From Aeromonas aquatica (GTDB lineage: Bacteria; Pseudomonadota; Gammaproteobacteria; Enterobacterales; Aeromonadaceae): a stretch of 64,000 nucleotides of DNA. The position numbers and the translations under genes are program-made. Location of the stretch: positions 113,448 through 177,447 of the forward strand of contig NZ_JRGL01000012.1 of assembly GCF_000764655.1 (NCBI RefSeq), read 5' to 3'. The notes below the pieces were generated by a model. That model saw only the letters and a program-made list of their open reading frames with translations, had not been told where the DNA came from and searched no databases. Below, in pieces: positions 17,913 through 26,140 of the stretch (positions are counted from its first letter, which is position 1; every line of letters begins with the position of its first letter).

Positions 17913-18491
17913 ATGTACCAAGAACTTATCCGCAATGAATTGACCGAAGCTGCCACCGTGCTCCAGGCATTCCTGGCCGATGAGCAGAACCTGAAGAACA
18001 TCGAAGCGGCCGCTCGCCTGCTGGCCGACTCCTTCAAACAGGAAGGCAAGGTACTCTCCTGTGGCAACGGTGGCTCCCACTGTGATGCCATGCACTTTGC
18101 CGAAGAGCTGACCGGCCGTTATCGCGAGAACCGTCCCGGTTATGCCGGCATCGCCATCTCGGATCCGAGCCACCTCTCCTGTGTCTCCAATGACTTCGGC
18201 TATGACTATGTGTTCTCCCGCTATGTGGAAGCGGTCGGTCGTCGTGGCGACGTGCTGCTCGGCATCTCCACCAGCGGCAACTCCGGCAACATTCTCAAGG
18301 CCATCGAGGCCGCCCATGCCAAAGGCATGAAGGTGATCGCGCTGACCGGCAAGGACGGTGGCAAGATGGCCGGTCTGGCGGACGTCGAGATCCGGGTGCC
18401 GCATTTTGGCTATGCCGACCGCATTCAGGAAATACACATCAAGGTGATCCATATCCTGATCCAGCTGGTCGAGAAAGAAATGGCCAAGTAA
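17913..18491 (+). CDS. gmhA: Sedoheptulose 7-phosphate isomerase
   Basis: Converts sedoheptulose 7-phosphate to D-glycero-D-manno-heptose 7-phosphate, the first step of LPS inner-core heptose synthesis. The SIS domain is near-identical to E. coli Gmh[50 protein letters not shown] and [20 protein letters not shown]. Starting at the ATG at 17913 gives 192 aa, the E. coli length; the longer frame from 17748 overlaps the fadE promoter region. yafJ follows 116 bp downstream. Confidence 0.97.
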   Translation: MYQELIRNELTEAATVLQAFLADEQNLKNIEAAARLLADSFKQEGKVLSCGNGGSHCDAMHFAEELTGRYRENRPGYAGIAISDPSHLSCVSNDFGYDYVFSRYVEAVGRRGDVLLGISTSGNSGNILKAIEAAHAKGMKVIALTGKDGGKMAGLADVEIRVPHFGYADRIQEIHIKVIHILIQLVEKEMAK

Positions 18492-18607
18492 TTTAGAACG
18501 CTCTGTCGGCTGGGGACTGCCAGGTCGGGCGACCGATGTCGATGCTCCCCAAGTCGTCGAGTGCGCCGATTGAAAAATGCCCAAGTGATTCAGGCAGTGG
18601 AGGGGAT

Positions 18608-19405
18608 ATGTGCGAACTGCTCGGCATGAGTGCCAATGTGCCGACCGACATCTGCTTCAGTTTTACCGGGCTGATGCTGCGGGGCGGCAAGACAGGCCCC
18701 CACAAGGATGGCTGGGGGATCACCTTCTACGAGGGGCGAGGTTTTCGCACCTTCAAGGATCCCGAGCCCAGCGCCCAGTCTCCCATCGCCAAGCTGGTGC
18801 AGGCGTTACCCATCAAGAGCCGCGCCGTGGTCAGCCACATCCGGCAGGCGAACCGTGGCTGCGTGTCGCTGGAGAACACCCATCCGTTCACCCGCGAGCT
18901 GTGGGGACGCTACTGGACCTTTGCCCATAACGGCCAGCTGACCGGCTACAAGCGGTTGCCGACCGGGCGCCACCGTCCGGTGGGGGACACCGACAGCGAG
19001 CATGCCTTCTGCTGGCTGCTTGGCCAGCTTGAGCAGAAATACCCCAAACGCCCGACCAATTTCCCCGCCATGTTCCGCCATCTGGCGAGTCTGTGCGAGG
19101 AGCTGCGCACGCTGGGGGTGTTCAACATGTTGCTGTCGGATGGGGAATTCGTGATGACCTATTGCAGCAACAACCTCTACTGGCTGACCCGTCGGGCTCC
19201 CTTTGGTGAGGCCAGCCTGCTGGATGAGGACGTGGCCATCGATTTTCAGAGCGAGACGACGCCAAATGATGTGGTGACCTTGGTCGCGACCCGGCCGCTC
19301 ACCGGCAATGAAAGCTGGGTAAAGATGATGCCAGGGGAATTTTGCCTGTTCCGCTTGGGTGAACTGGAATATGGCAACTCGGCCAAGTTGCTGGCTCAGG
19401 CATAA
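18608..19405 (+). CDS. yafJ: YafJ, class II glutamine amidotransferase-like protein
   Basis: N-terminal-nucleophile amidotransferase-like protein, 265 aa. Met removal would expose Cys2 (MCELLGMSANVP), the nucleophile of class II amidotransferases. Other conserved segments are GGKTGPHKDGWGITFY, VSHIRQANRGCVSLENTHPF and FAHNGQLTG. There is no synthase domain, so the acceptor is unknown. The start is fixed by GGAGGGGAT immediately upstream; longer frames lack the Cys2 position. It follows gmhA as in E. coli and ends in a strong terminator. Confidence 0.92.
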   Translation: MCELLGMSANVPTDICFSFTGLMLRGGKTGPHKDGWGITFYEGRGFRTFKDPEPSAQSPIAKLVQALPIKSRAVVSHIRQANRGCVSLENTHPFTRELWGRYWTFAHNGQLTGYKRLPTGRHRPVGDTDSEHAFCWLLGQLEQKYPKRPTNFPAMFRHLASLCEELRTLGVFNMLLSDGEFVMTYCSNNLYWLTRRAPFGEASLLDEDVAIDFQSETTPNDVVTLVATRPLTGNESWVKMMPGEFCLFRLGELEYGNSAKLLAQA

Positions 19406-19411
19406 AAAAAT

Positions 19412-19435
19412 ACCAGGGTAGAATCCTACCCTGGT
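19412..19435 (+). terminator. Terminator after yafJ
   Basis: Perfect 10-bp stem ACCAGGGTAG / CTACCCTGGT with a 4-base loop, preceded by an A-run. Confidence 0.8.
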
Positions 19436-19704
19436 TCTTCGCAGCAGCCATACAGGCAAAAAGGGATAAGAGAGGTGTTGCTGAGCCGCATCATTCTCAT
19501 GACTTGCATTGTTATTTAAATGTTAATTTTGTTGCAACATTTAAATCCCATCCCGATATGTCGACTTTTCGAGAACTTGAACTGGCTCACACTATGATGC
19601 GTTGAGGCAGCCGAACGGCCCCGTCTTCCCCGCAAGGGCGGATGACAGCAAGCGGGCTTATCGGCTATATTGTGTTCTGTTTGGATACCATCAAAGGAAA
19701 AAAG
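19436..19704. other. AT-rich intergenic region before the LuxU-like gene
   Basis: About 270 bp without a supported gene. It is notably AT-rich around 19510-19560, which fits a promoter for the Hpt gene. I see no clear operator. Confidence 0.4.
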
Positions 19705-20040
19705 ATGGAGTGGCTGGATCAGAAGGTGCTGCGACAACTGGCAGAGGACATAGGTCACGAGATGATGCCAGTGGTCATCTCGGTCTTTGTCGAGGAGGTG
19801 GGGGCGCAACTTGCCCAGCTCAGGCCGCTGTTTGAGCAGCGGGACTGGAGCGCCCTGGCACGCCTTGCCCACAGCATGAAATCTTCATGCGGCAGTTATG
19901 GTGCCGAGCCCAGCTACCGACAGGTGATAGCGCTGGAGCTCGCTTGCCGGCGGGAAGATGCAGAAGACGCCGGCCAGCGGCTGGCCCAACTCGAGCATTC
20001 CCTGCCGCAGGTTTTTTCCCATCTGGCCCGCTATCACTGA
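19705..20040 (+). CDS. luxU: LuxU-like histidine phosphotransfer (Hpt) protein
   Basis: Stand-alone Hpt domain, 111 aa, that would pass phosphate from a hybrid kinase to a response regulator. The phosphorylation site is H56 in LARLAHSMKSSCGSYGA, the HxxKSS motif. The N-terminal half (DQKVLRQLAEDIGHEMMPVV) lines up well with Vibrio LuxU (about 114 aa). The gene sits next to yvcK, which is also the neighbour of luxO-luxU in Vibrio, but here it is convergent and no luxO is adjacent. The ATG at 19705 follows an AAAGGAAAAAAG Shine-Dalgarno. A hybrid kinase without its own Hpt domain is encoded 2.3 kb away. Confidence 0.75.
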   Translation: MEWLDQKVLRQLAEDIGHEMMPVVISVFVEEVGAQLAQLRPLFEQRDWSALARLAHSMKSSCGSYGAEPSYRQVIALELACRREDAEDAGQRLAQLEHSLPQVFSHLARYH

Positions 20041-20054
20041 GCTTGTGGGCGGAT

Positions 20055-20978
20055 TTACCCCGCCTTGTCGCGGGCGATGTGCCAGCGCTGGATCACTTCG
20101 TCCAGCGCCTGCTTGAGTTTGAGGCGATCGTGTCGATGGGGCAGGGCAACCTCACCCAGACTGGCCTGGATAAGACAATGGGCCAGCTCGGGAATGGCTG
20201 GGCCTTCGGGGGCCAGGATGGCATCGACCCGACCGCTGCCGATCCTCTCCTCCAGCCAGCGATACTGGTTAAGCAGCGTTAGCTGACCGGCGGGTCCCTC
20301 TTCTGCTACCAGATTACCGATGAAGACGACGATGGCCCCGCTGTTGCGGATGGCCTCGGCGATGTCACAGAGCAGCAGGGGAGGCATGACGGAGGTGAGG
20401 AAGCTACCTGGCCCCAGAATGATGATGTCGGCATGAGCCAGGGCCTCGACGGCTTCCCTGGTGGCCGGCACTGCCGGGTTCAAGCTCAAGGCGCGGGGAG
20501 GCGTGGTGAGCCGATCGATGGAGACTTCCCCCAGGATCTGGTCGCCGCACAGGGTGTGGGCGCACAGATCGGTGGGATGTTCGGACATGGGCAGTAGCTG
20601 AGGCTCTATCTTCAGCATGTCGCTGATGAGCCTGATGGCATCGAGGGGACGGACACAGAGATTGTCGAGGGCTAGCAGCATCAGGTTGCCGAGATTGTGG
20701 CCCGCCAGCTCGCCACGGCCCGTGAAGCGGTATTCGAACAGCAGGCTGCCGATGCCGGGGTCGGTCACCAGCTGATTGAGGCAGTTGCGCAGATCTCCCC
20801 AAGCAATGCACTCCTGGCTCTTGCGCAGGCGTCCGGTCGAACCGCCGTCATCCGTCGTGGTGACGATGCCGGTCAGCCTGGGCCCTAAAAACGAGAGGGA
20901 AGAGAGTACCCGACCCATGCCGTGTCCGCCGCCGATGGCGACGACTCGGTCAAAGTGAGTGATATTTTTCTGCCACAT
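20055..20978 (-). CDS. yvcK: YvcK/CofD-family gluconeogenesis factor
   Basis: Protein of the YvcK (CofD-like 2-phospho-L-lactate transferase) family, about 307 aa. The signature motifs are VVAIGGGHGMGRVLSSL near the N-terminus and TTTDDGGSTGRLR, followed by GDLRNCLNQL. In Bacillus the family binds UDP-sugars and is needed for growth on gluconeogenic carbon and for cell wall homeostasis; in this organism the role is inferred. The ATG at 20978 with AGGATGA upstream is preferred over the frame to 21020. It is convergent with the LuxU-like gene, 14 bp apart. Confidence 0.9.
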   Translation of the reverse strand: MWQKNITHFDRVVAIGGGHGMGRVLSSLSFLGPRLTGIVTTTDDGGSTGRLRKSQECIAWGDLRNCLNQLVTDPGIGSLLFEYRFTGRGELAGHNLGNLMLLALDNLCVRPLDAIRLISDMLKIEPQLLPMSEHPTDLCAHTLCGDQILGEVSIDRLTTPPRALSLNPAVPATREAVEALAHADIIILGPGSFLTSVMPPLLLCDIAEAIRNSGAIVVFIGNLVAEEGPAGQLTLLNQYRWLEERIGSGRVDAILAPEGPAIPELAHCLIQASLGEVALPHRHDRLKLKQALDEVIQRWHIARDKAG

Positions 20979-21088
20979 GCAGTCATCCTGTGGGAGGCCA
21001 GTGAGTATCATTCTAGTCAACGCAGCCAGGTAATTGTTTGATAAGGGTATGATTTTTGCTTACTAGGAGCATCACATACCACGAGGAG

Positions 21089-22273
21089 ATGGTGTTGAAC
21101 TTCCTGACGGCTCACTCTCTTGCAGAGACGACATTGCTGGCCGCCCAACAGATAGCTGAACGGCTGCTCGCTCAATCACCTCGCTCTCCTTCATTGTTGC
21201 TGGTCTATTTTACCCAAGCTCACGATGCTGCGGTACTGCGGCATGCGCTCAAGGCCCACTTTCCCGATGCCCGCCTGCTGGGCTGCAGCTCCTGCGGCGG
21301 GATCCTGACCCAGGCCGGCTACCATGCCCGGCTTGGCTGGAGCCTGGCCGTTGCTGCACTCTATGACGACAGGGGGGACTACGGTGTGGCGGGTCAGATT
21401 GGAGCGACGCCGGATGTGCGCCAGTTGCTGCGCAGCGCCATCGCCGATGGTGGCCGCCCGGGCGAGTTACCGCAACTCATCCTGCTGCATACCAGCCCTG
21501 GGCTGGAAGAGGCCATGTTGGCGGGGATCGAGGCAGAGTTCGGCGCGACGGTTCCCGTCGTCGGCGGCTCGGCGGCAGATGATGGAGTGACCGGTGACTG
21601 GCAGTTGTGCTGGAGTGAGGGAGAGGGTCAGCAGGGGTGCGTGCTGGCTGTGCTCTATCCGGATTGTCAGTTGGCCTTCCAGTTTCATTCCGGTTATGTG
21701 CCCACCGAGCGGCATGGCATCATCACCGCGCTCGATGGGCGCGAGGTGCTGACCATAGATCACGAGCCGGCGGCCCGGGTGTATGCCCGCTGGACCAAAC
21801 GCGAGGCACCCTGGCGGGTGGGCCCCATCCTGAGGGAGACCACCCTCTCCCCGCTGGCCCGTCAGGTCGGCATGCTCGATGACATGCCTTATTACAAACT
21901 CTCTCATCCCGAGGCCGTGACCGAGCGGGAAGGGTTGCGCCTCTTTACCGAGACCCGGCTGGGGGAGCGCTTGCAATTGATGCACAGCAGCCAGGAAGGC
22001 TTGTTGCAGCGTAGCCTGAACGCGGTGCGGATCGAGCCTGAATATGGCATGGTGGGCAACGTGCAGCCCTTCGGGGCGCTGGTGGTCTTCTGCGCCGGCT
22101 GTCGGCTGGCATTGGGAGAGAGTCTGAACGATGTCGTCGACCAGTTTCGTGACAGGTTGGGGGAGATCCCCTTCATTACTGCCTTTACCTTCGGCGAGCA
22201 GGGACGTTTGCCCCATGGTGAGCTGGCCCATGGCAACCTCATGGTGTCGAGCGTCATCTTCCTCGATAGTTGA
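21089..22273 (+). CDS. FIST-domain sensor protein (NosP-like)
   Basis: FIST N and FIST C domains make up nearly the whole protein (about 394 aa). It has LGCSSCGG in the N-terminal domain, TVPVVGGSAADDG, and the C-terminal FGEQGRLPHGELAHGNLM. The gene immediately precedes a hybrid histidine kinase (18 bp gap). Known from Pseudomonas and Vibrio: FIST proteins called NosP bind heme and nitric oxide and control the co-encoded kinase (NahK, VpsS). That this protein is a NosP is inferred from architecture and context; the heme ligand is not identified. The start is uncertain: ATG 21089, GTG 21092 and TTG 21095 all lie just after GAGGAG, and spacing favours the later ones. Confidence 0.75.
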   Translation: MVLNFLTAHSLAETTLLAAQQIAERLLAQSPRSPSLLLVYFTQAHDAAVLRHALKAHFPDARLLGCSSCGGILTQAGYHARLGWSLAVAALYDDRGDYGVAGQIGATPDVRQLLRSAIADGGRPGELPQLILLHTSPGLEEAMLAGIEAEFGATVPVVGGSAADDGVTGDWQLCWSEGEGQQGCVLAVLYPDCQLAFQFHSGYVPTERHGIITALDGREVLTIDHEPAARVYARWTKREAPWRVGPILRETTLSPLARQVGMLDDMPYYKLSHPEAVTEREGLRLFTETRLGERLQLMHSSQEGLLQRSLNAVRIEPEYGMVGNVQPFGALVVFCAGCRLALGESLNDVVDQFRDRLGEIPFITAFTFGEQGRLPHGELAHGNLMVSSVIFLDS

Positions 22274-22291
22274 TAAGGTACCGAACACAAG

Positions 22292-24373
22292 ATGATAGGC
22301 AATAGCGAACTCGAAGCGCTGGGTGACAAGCTGCAGACCACCCTGGTGGAGCTGGTGCGTTGTCGGGAGCGGGAGGCTAAATACCGCCAGGAGTCGCAAG
22401 CCTTGCTGTGCGGAGTGGCGACACTGGCAGAGGCCCAGAGCCTGGAGCAGGTGCTGGATAGCCTCATCCTGGCGCTCAAGCCTTTCATCGGCTTCGAACA
22501 GGCGGATGTGGTGGCCTGGGGCGTCGCGAACGGTACCACCCATCTGAGCACTCAGCCCGACGAGGTGGGGCGCCCCTGGTCGCTGACGCCTCTCTTCTCC
22601 CGCGCTATCGCAGGAGAAACCCTGGTCATCTATGATCCGAGCCAGTTGCCGGAACTCGCCCCCCTGGCGGGCACTGCGGGCTGGGCCAGCGTCATGATGA
22701 CGGGTCTGCAGGCTCCCGGTTTCTCCGGCGTCCTCATCTGCCGCCATGGTGCGACGGGCACCTTCGATCTCAAGAGCAAGGCGGCGATGCAGCGTTGCCG
22801 CCCCCTTATTTCCCAGGCGTTGGTCAACATCGCCTATCGGGCCCGCCTGCAAGAGCAGGTCGACCTCAAGACCCTGGCGCTGCAGGCGAGCGAGCAGCGC
22901 TTTCGCAGTTTCGCCGCGATGGCGTCCGACTGGTTCTGGGAGACGGATCCCGAGCATCGACTCAGCTATGTGTCAGCCCCGGGCTACCAGGGGGAGGTGC
23001 TCATCCGCCAAACCGGTCGCAGCCTCCATGACTTTGCCCAGGACAAACAGGATCCCGAGTGGTGCAAGTACCGGCACCTGATCACTCGCCATCTGCCCGT
23101 ACGGGCGATACGCGCCCAGGTGACCCTGGCCAGCGGGCCCTGCTGGATGGAGATCAACGCCGAACCTTGTTTCGATACCAGCGGCACCTTCATCGGTTAT
23201 CGGGGCACGGCCCGGGAGATAGGCAATCAGATCCGCCGGGAGCAGGAGCTGGCACGCGCGAGGGACGAGGCCGAGACGGCCAACCGCGCCAAGTCACAGT
23301 TTCTGGCCATGATGACCCACGAGATCCGCTCTCCCATGAATGCGGTGCTTGGGATGCTGGATCTGCTGCAATATGGGCGGCTCGAGACGCCGCAGCAGGC
23401 CTTGCTAGGCCATGCCACCCACTCGGCACATCTGCTGCAAACCATCATCGATGATGTGCTCGACTTCTCGAAGATTGAATCTCACACCCTGGCACTGCAC
23501 TGCGAACCGTTTCAACCCGCCCGGCTGTGTCAGGCGTTGGTGGAGCCCTTGCAGGAACAAGCTCACGCCAAGGGCATCCGGTTGCATTGGCTACTGGATG
23601 AGAGCTTGCCGAGTCAGTTGCAGGGTGACGCAGTCCGTTTATCCCAGGTGATCGGCAACCTGCTCGGCAACGCGGTGAAGTTTACCGCCGCCGGTCAGGT
23701 GCAGCTGGCGCTGGGGTGGCAGGATGAACGGCTGAGGGTCTCGGTGACCGACACGGGGATAGGCATCTCGCCCGAGGATCAGGCGTTGTTGTTCGAGCCG
23801 TTTTATCAGGTCGACAGCTCGGCCACCCGCCGCTTCTCCGGATCCGGGCTCGGGCTTGCCATCAGCCGGCGGTTGGTGCAATTGATGGGGGGCGAGATTT
23901 GCCTGCAAAGCCGCCTTGGGCAAGGCAGTTGCTTCTGGTTCGAGCTGCCCGGCATGGCGGCGCCTGGCGCTGAGCTTGCCAGTCCAGCCAACGATGAACT
24001 CTCCATGCTGGATCTGGATGTACTGGTGGTGGAGGACAGCTCGGTCAATCAGCTGGTGGTATCGCTCATGCTGCAGAAACTGGCGTGCCAAGTGAGATTG
24101 GCGGTCAATGGCTTGGAGGCGTTGGCACAGGTCGGCGAGCGACGACCCGATCTTATACTGATGGACATGCGAATGCCGCAGATGGATGGGTTGGAGGCGA
24201 CCCGTCGCTTGCGTGAAATGGGGTGTGAGGTGCCGATAGTGGCCTTGACGGCCAATGCGATGACGGAGGACAGGGCGCGTTGCCTGGGGCAGGGGATGAA
24301 TGATTTTCTGGCCAAACCCATCAGCCTGATGCGCCTGCGCAACTGTCTGTTACGTCATTGTGGGGCCAGCTGA
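22292..24373 (+). CDS. Hybrid sensor histidine kinase (NahK/VpsS-like)
   Basis: Cytoplasmic hybrid kinase, 693 aa, with no transmembrane segment. Order: N-terminal coiled/GAF-like sensory region (1-200), a PAS domain (about 205-320), HisKA with phospho-acceptor H343 in MMTHEIRSPMN, HATPase_c with GNLLGNAVKF and GIGISPEDQALLFEPF, then a receiver domain (from about 573) with D625 in LMDMRMPQMDG. It has no Hpt domain, so the phosphate must leave through a separate Hpt protein; the LuxU-like protein at 19705 is the obvious local candidate. It is co-transcribed with the FIST gene and followed by a terminator. Confidence 0.88.
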   Translation: MIGNSELEALGDKLQTTLVELVRCREREAKYRQESQALLCGVATLAEAQSLEQVLDSLILALKPFIGFEQADVVAWGVANGTTHLSTQPDEVGRPWSLTPLFSRAIAGETLVIYDPSQLPELAPLAGTAGWASVMMTGLQAPGFSGVLICRHGATGTFDLKSKAAMQRCRPLISQALVNIAYRARLQEQVDLKTLALQASEQRFRSFAAMASDWFWETDPEHRLSYVSAPGYQGEVLIRQTGRSLHDFAQDKQDPEWCKYRHLITRHLPVRAIRAQVTLASGPCWMEINAEPCFDTSGTFIGYRGTAREIGNQIRREQELARARDEAETANRAKSQFLAMMTHEIRSPMNAVLGMLDLLQYGRLETPQQALLGHATHSAHLLQTIIDDVLDFSKIESHTLALHCEPFQPARLCQALVEPLQEQAHAKGIRLHWLLDESLPSQLQGDAVRLSQVIGNLLGNAVKFTAAGQVQLALGWQDERLRVSVTDTGIGISPEDQALLFEPFYQVDSSATRRFSGSGLGLAISRRLVQLMGGEICLQSRLGQGSCFWFELPGMAAPGAELASPANDELSMLDLDVLVVEDSSVNQLVVSLMLQKLACQVRLAVNGLEALAQVGERRPDLILMDMRMPQMDGLEATRRLREMGCEVPIVALTANAMTEDRARCLGQGMNDFLAKPISLMRLRNCLLRHCGAS

Positions 24374-24393
24374 GCGGATTTCAGATAAAAAAA

Positions 24394-24415
24394 TGGTCAA
24401 CCTGGTGGTTGACCA
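24394..24415 (+). terminator. Terminator after the hybrid kinase gene
   Basis: TGGTCAACC / GGTTGACCA, 9-bp perfect stem with a 4-base loop, with a short T-rich tail. Confidence 0.7.
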
Positions 24416-24551
24416 ATTCTTCAGCAAATACTGAAGAGAGCACGGGATAAATCGGGTTGTACACTTCTATATGAAAAATCCGTGCCAACTTTTAATACCC
24501 TGTTTTTGTGGCGTGTAGCTGAGTGATGACTTATTTATCGTCATCTGCTCG

Positions 24552-24603
24552 TTGCAAAATGCGAAATCGGTGTTTTCATTATAAGATTTTTCGCATTTTG
24601 CAA
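24552..24603. repeat. 15-bp perfect inverted repeat, AT-rich
   Basis: TTGCAAAATGCGAAA (24552-24566) is exactly complementary to TTTCGCATTTTGCAA (24589-24603), with 22 bases between. It lies between the ends of two convergent genes. There is no T-run on either side, so it is not a standard terminator. It could be a hairpin, an operator pair or a small miniature element. Confidence 0.6.
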
Positions 24604-24616
24604 AACACACATTGAC

Positions 24617-25192
24617 TCACTGTGCGATCAGTCGGCGCAAGAACTGGCGCGCCGCTTCACTGTTTTGTTTGGCAATCAGCATCTGCTTTTCATAAATCGG
24701 CATGGGCAGGATCTCGAGCCAGCGTTGGCAGAGCCATGCCGCATCGTCAAACTGCTTGTCCGGATAGAGCTCATCCAGTTCAGGATATTGTTCAAACACC
24801 TCCCTCAATCTGCTTACCAATTGCTTGTCGCTGAAATCCGAGTGGGCACTCGGCCAGTTGGGCAGTGTTTCTACCCGGGCATGGCGCAAACCTGTCTCGT
24901 CAGTCTCCATTTCGTGAATGGAAAATCGTTCCAGACCGAGCACAGTGACCCCGAGCAGGCCATCGTTGAGGGTATAAAAATCCGTCACCTTGACCCGGGT
25001 ACCAACCGGCAGGATCCGTCCGCACGCACCCGTGCTGGTCGTCTCTTCCATGACGATGCCAAAGCCTCGGTCGTCGATGAACGACTCCTTGAGCATCTGC
25101 AGGTGGCGCGGCTCGAACAGGCGCAGGGGGAGTTTTCCGCCCGGCAGTATGTGTGAGGGCAAGGGGAACAGTGCCAAGGGTTGAAGTTTCAT
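24617..25192 (-). CDS. LON substrate-binding-domain protein
   Basis: Protein of 191 aa consisting only of the N-terminal LON (PUA-like) domain, without the ATPase or protease parts. Typical segments: LALFPLPSHILPGGKLPLRLFEPRH and GFGIVMEE, then VGTRVKVTDFYTLNDGLLGV. The function of such stand-alone LON proteins is not settled. The first codon (ATG 25192) is preceded by GGAGGAT. It converges on the hybrid kinase. Confidence 0.88.
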   Translation of the reverse strand: MKLQPLALFPLPSHILPGGKLPLRLFEPRHLQMLKESFIDDRGFGIVMEETTSTGACGRILPVGTRVKVTDFYTLNDGLLGVTVLGLERFSIHEMETDETGLRHARVETLPNWPSAHSDFSDKQLVSRLREVFEQYPELDELYPDKQFDDAAWLCQRWLEILPMPIYEKQMLIAKQNSEAARQFLRRLIAQ

Positions 25193-25511
25193 GTTCCATC
25201 CTCCGAATAAGTCGCATCTGAATATGACAATGCAGTGACTGTGCCAGAGGATGGAGAAAACGGTCCGTCGGAGCCATCGAAGGAGAATTGATATTAATTT
25301 GTATTTAAAATCAATTGGTTATTGGGCCAATATTTTTTGGTTTCACGATGATCCGTGGTGGGATACAGATGAGTTTTAAGGGGCTCGAACATGCCCCGTC
25401 TGCAGAATGGGGCATCGTTTGCATATTGCAAATGCACTTACCGCAAAATGCCTGGCTGTCGTTATCCGTTCGATGGGAGAAAGGACCATACGGAGTGATG
25501 GTCAATGTGAG
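25193..25511. other. Intergenic region with hairpin and palindrome
   Basis: About 320 bp. An ORF of 73 codons (25315-25536, plus strand) crosses it and overlaps the globin gene antisense, but shows no family resemblance and no good ribosome site, so I do not call it. Notable are an ATGCCCC/GGGGCAT hairpin (25391-25415), which could terminate the globin gene on the minus strand, and a 15-bp palindrome TTTGCATATTGCAAA (25418-25432). Confidence 0.45.
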
Positions 25512-25937
25512 TCAGGCGAGTGATGTGGTGCGCTGATTGAGCCCTTCCTGCATCAAGGTGGAGATCTCGTCATACATTTGTGACCAGGCTTCGGCCAGTT
25601 CGGGTTTGAAGCTCTCCCCCAAGCGCCGTGCCAGTACCGTCGTCAGCGCCTGCTTCAACAGTGCAAACTGGTGTGGCTGCACGTTGAACTTTTGATGCCT
25701 GCGACCGAGATCCCTGATGATGAAACCCAGGGCATCCAGTTGCTCCAGGCTGGTGATCACCGTGTTCAGGGTCTCTGATACCTTGGCGATCGGCATTCCC
25801 GAAGGATCGGGAAAGAGGTTGATCAATTCTGGCGACTGTCGGAACAACTCCTCATACACCTCCAGCACGTAGCTGGTATTTAGTGCCGTGACCTTGCCCC
25901 ATGCCTTCTGTACCAGTTCGATCTGTGCGGTAGTCAT
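25512..25937 (-). CDS. Single-domain globin (Vitreoscilla-hemoglobin type)
   Basis: Heme protein of 141 aa with one globin domain and no reductase domain. The proximal His is likely the one in IIRDLGRRHQKFNV, which lines up with the F-helix His of Vitreoscilla hemoglobin. The N-terminus (IELVQKAWGKVTALNTSYVLEVYEELF in outline) fits helix A. Such globins bind O2 and NO and can support low-oxygen growth or NO detoxification. Its position between the FIST/kinase pair and narQP suits a role in nitrogen-oxide stress, which is inference. AAGATG occurs upstream near 25991, but no full NsrR-type palindrome is evident. Confidence 0.85.
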   Translation of the reverse strand: MTTAQIELVQKAWGKVTALNTSYVLEVYEELFRQSPELINLFPDPSGMPIAKVSETLNTVITSLEQLDALGFIIRDLGRRHQKFNVQPHQFALLKQALTTVLARRLGESFKPELAEAWSQMYDEISTLMQEGLNQRTTSLA

Positions 25938-26073
25938 GTTACCCGTTCCCCATCTGTGGTCGCATGAACATAATAATGCAATAACTCAATAAGATGTGGC
26001 GAGATGAGATTATTTCATGCGCCCCGGTGTCGGGCTTATCTGAAGGCGAGGCTTTGGTGTCGCATCCAGCAAA

Positions 26074-26095
26074 AGGCCCCGAGGTGACGGGGCCT
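26074..26095 (-). terminator. Terminator of narQP
   Basis: AGGCCCCG / CGGGGCCT stem with a 6-base loop; on the minus strand it is followed by TTTT, so it ends the narQ-narP transcript. Confidence 0.75.
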
Positions 26096-26140
26096 GATGT
26101 GGGCATTGATACAGCCTGCTGAGCTCTGCCTGGTGTGCGC

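Noticed and set aside
21467..22957. 496-codon minus-strand ORF
   Set aside because: Lies opposite the FIST and kinase genes, whose domains are well supported.
25315..25536. 73-codon plus-strand ORF
   Set aside because: No ribosome site, no known family, and its end overlaps the globin gene antisense.
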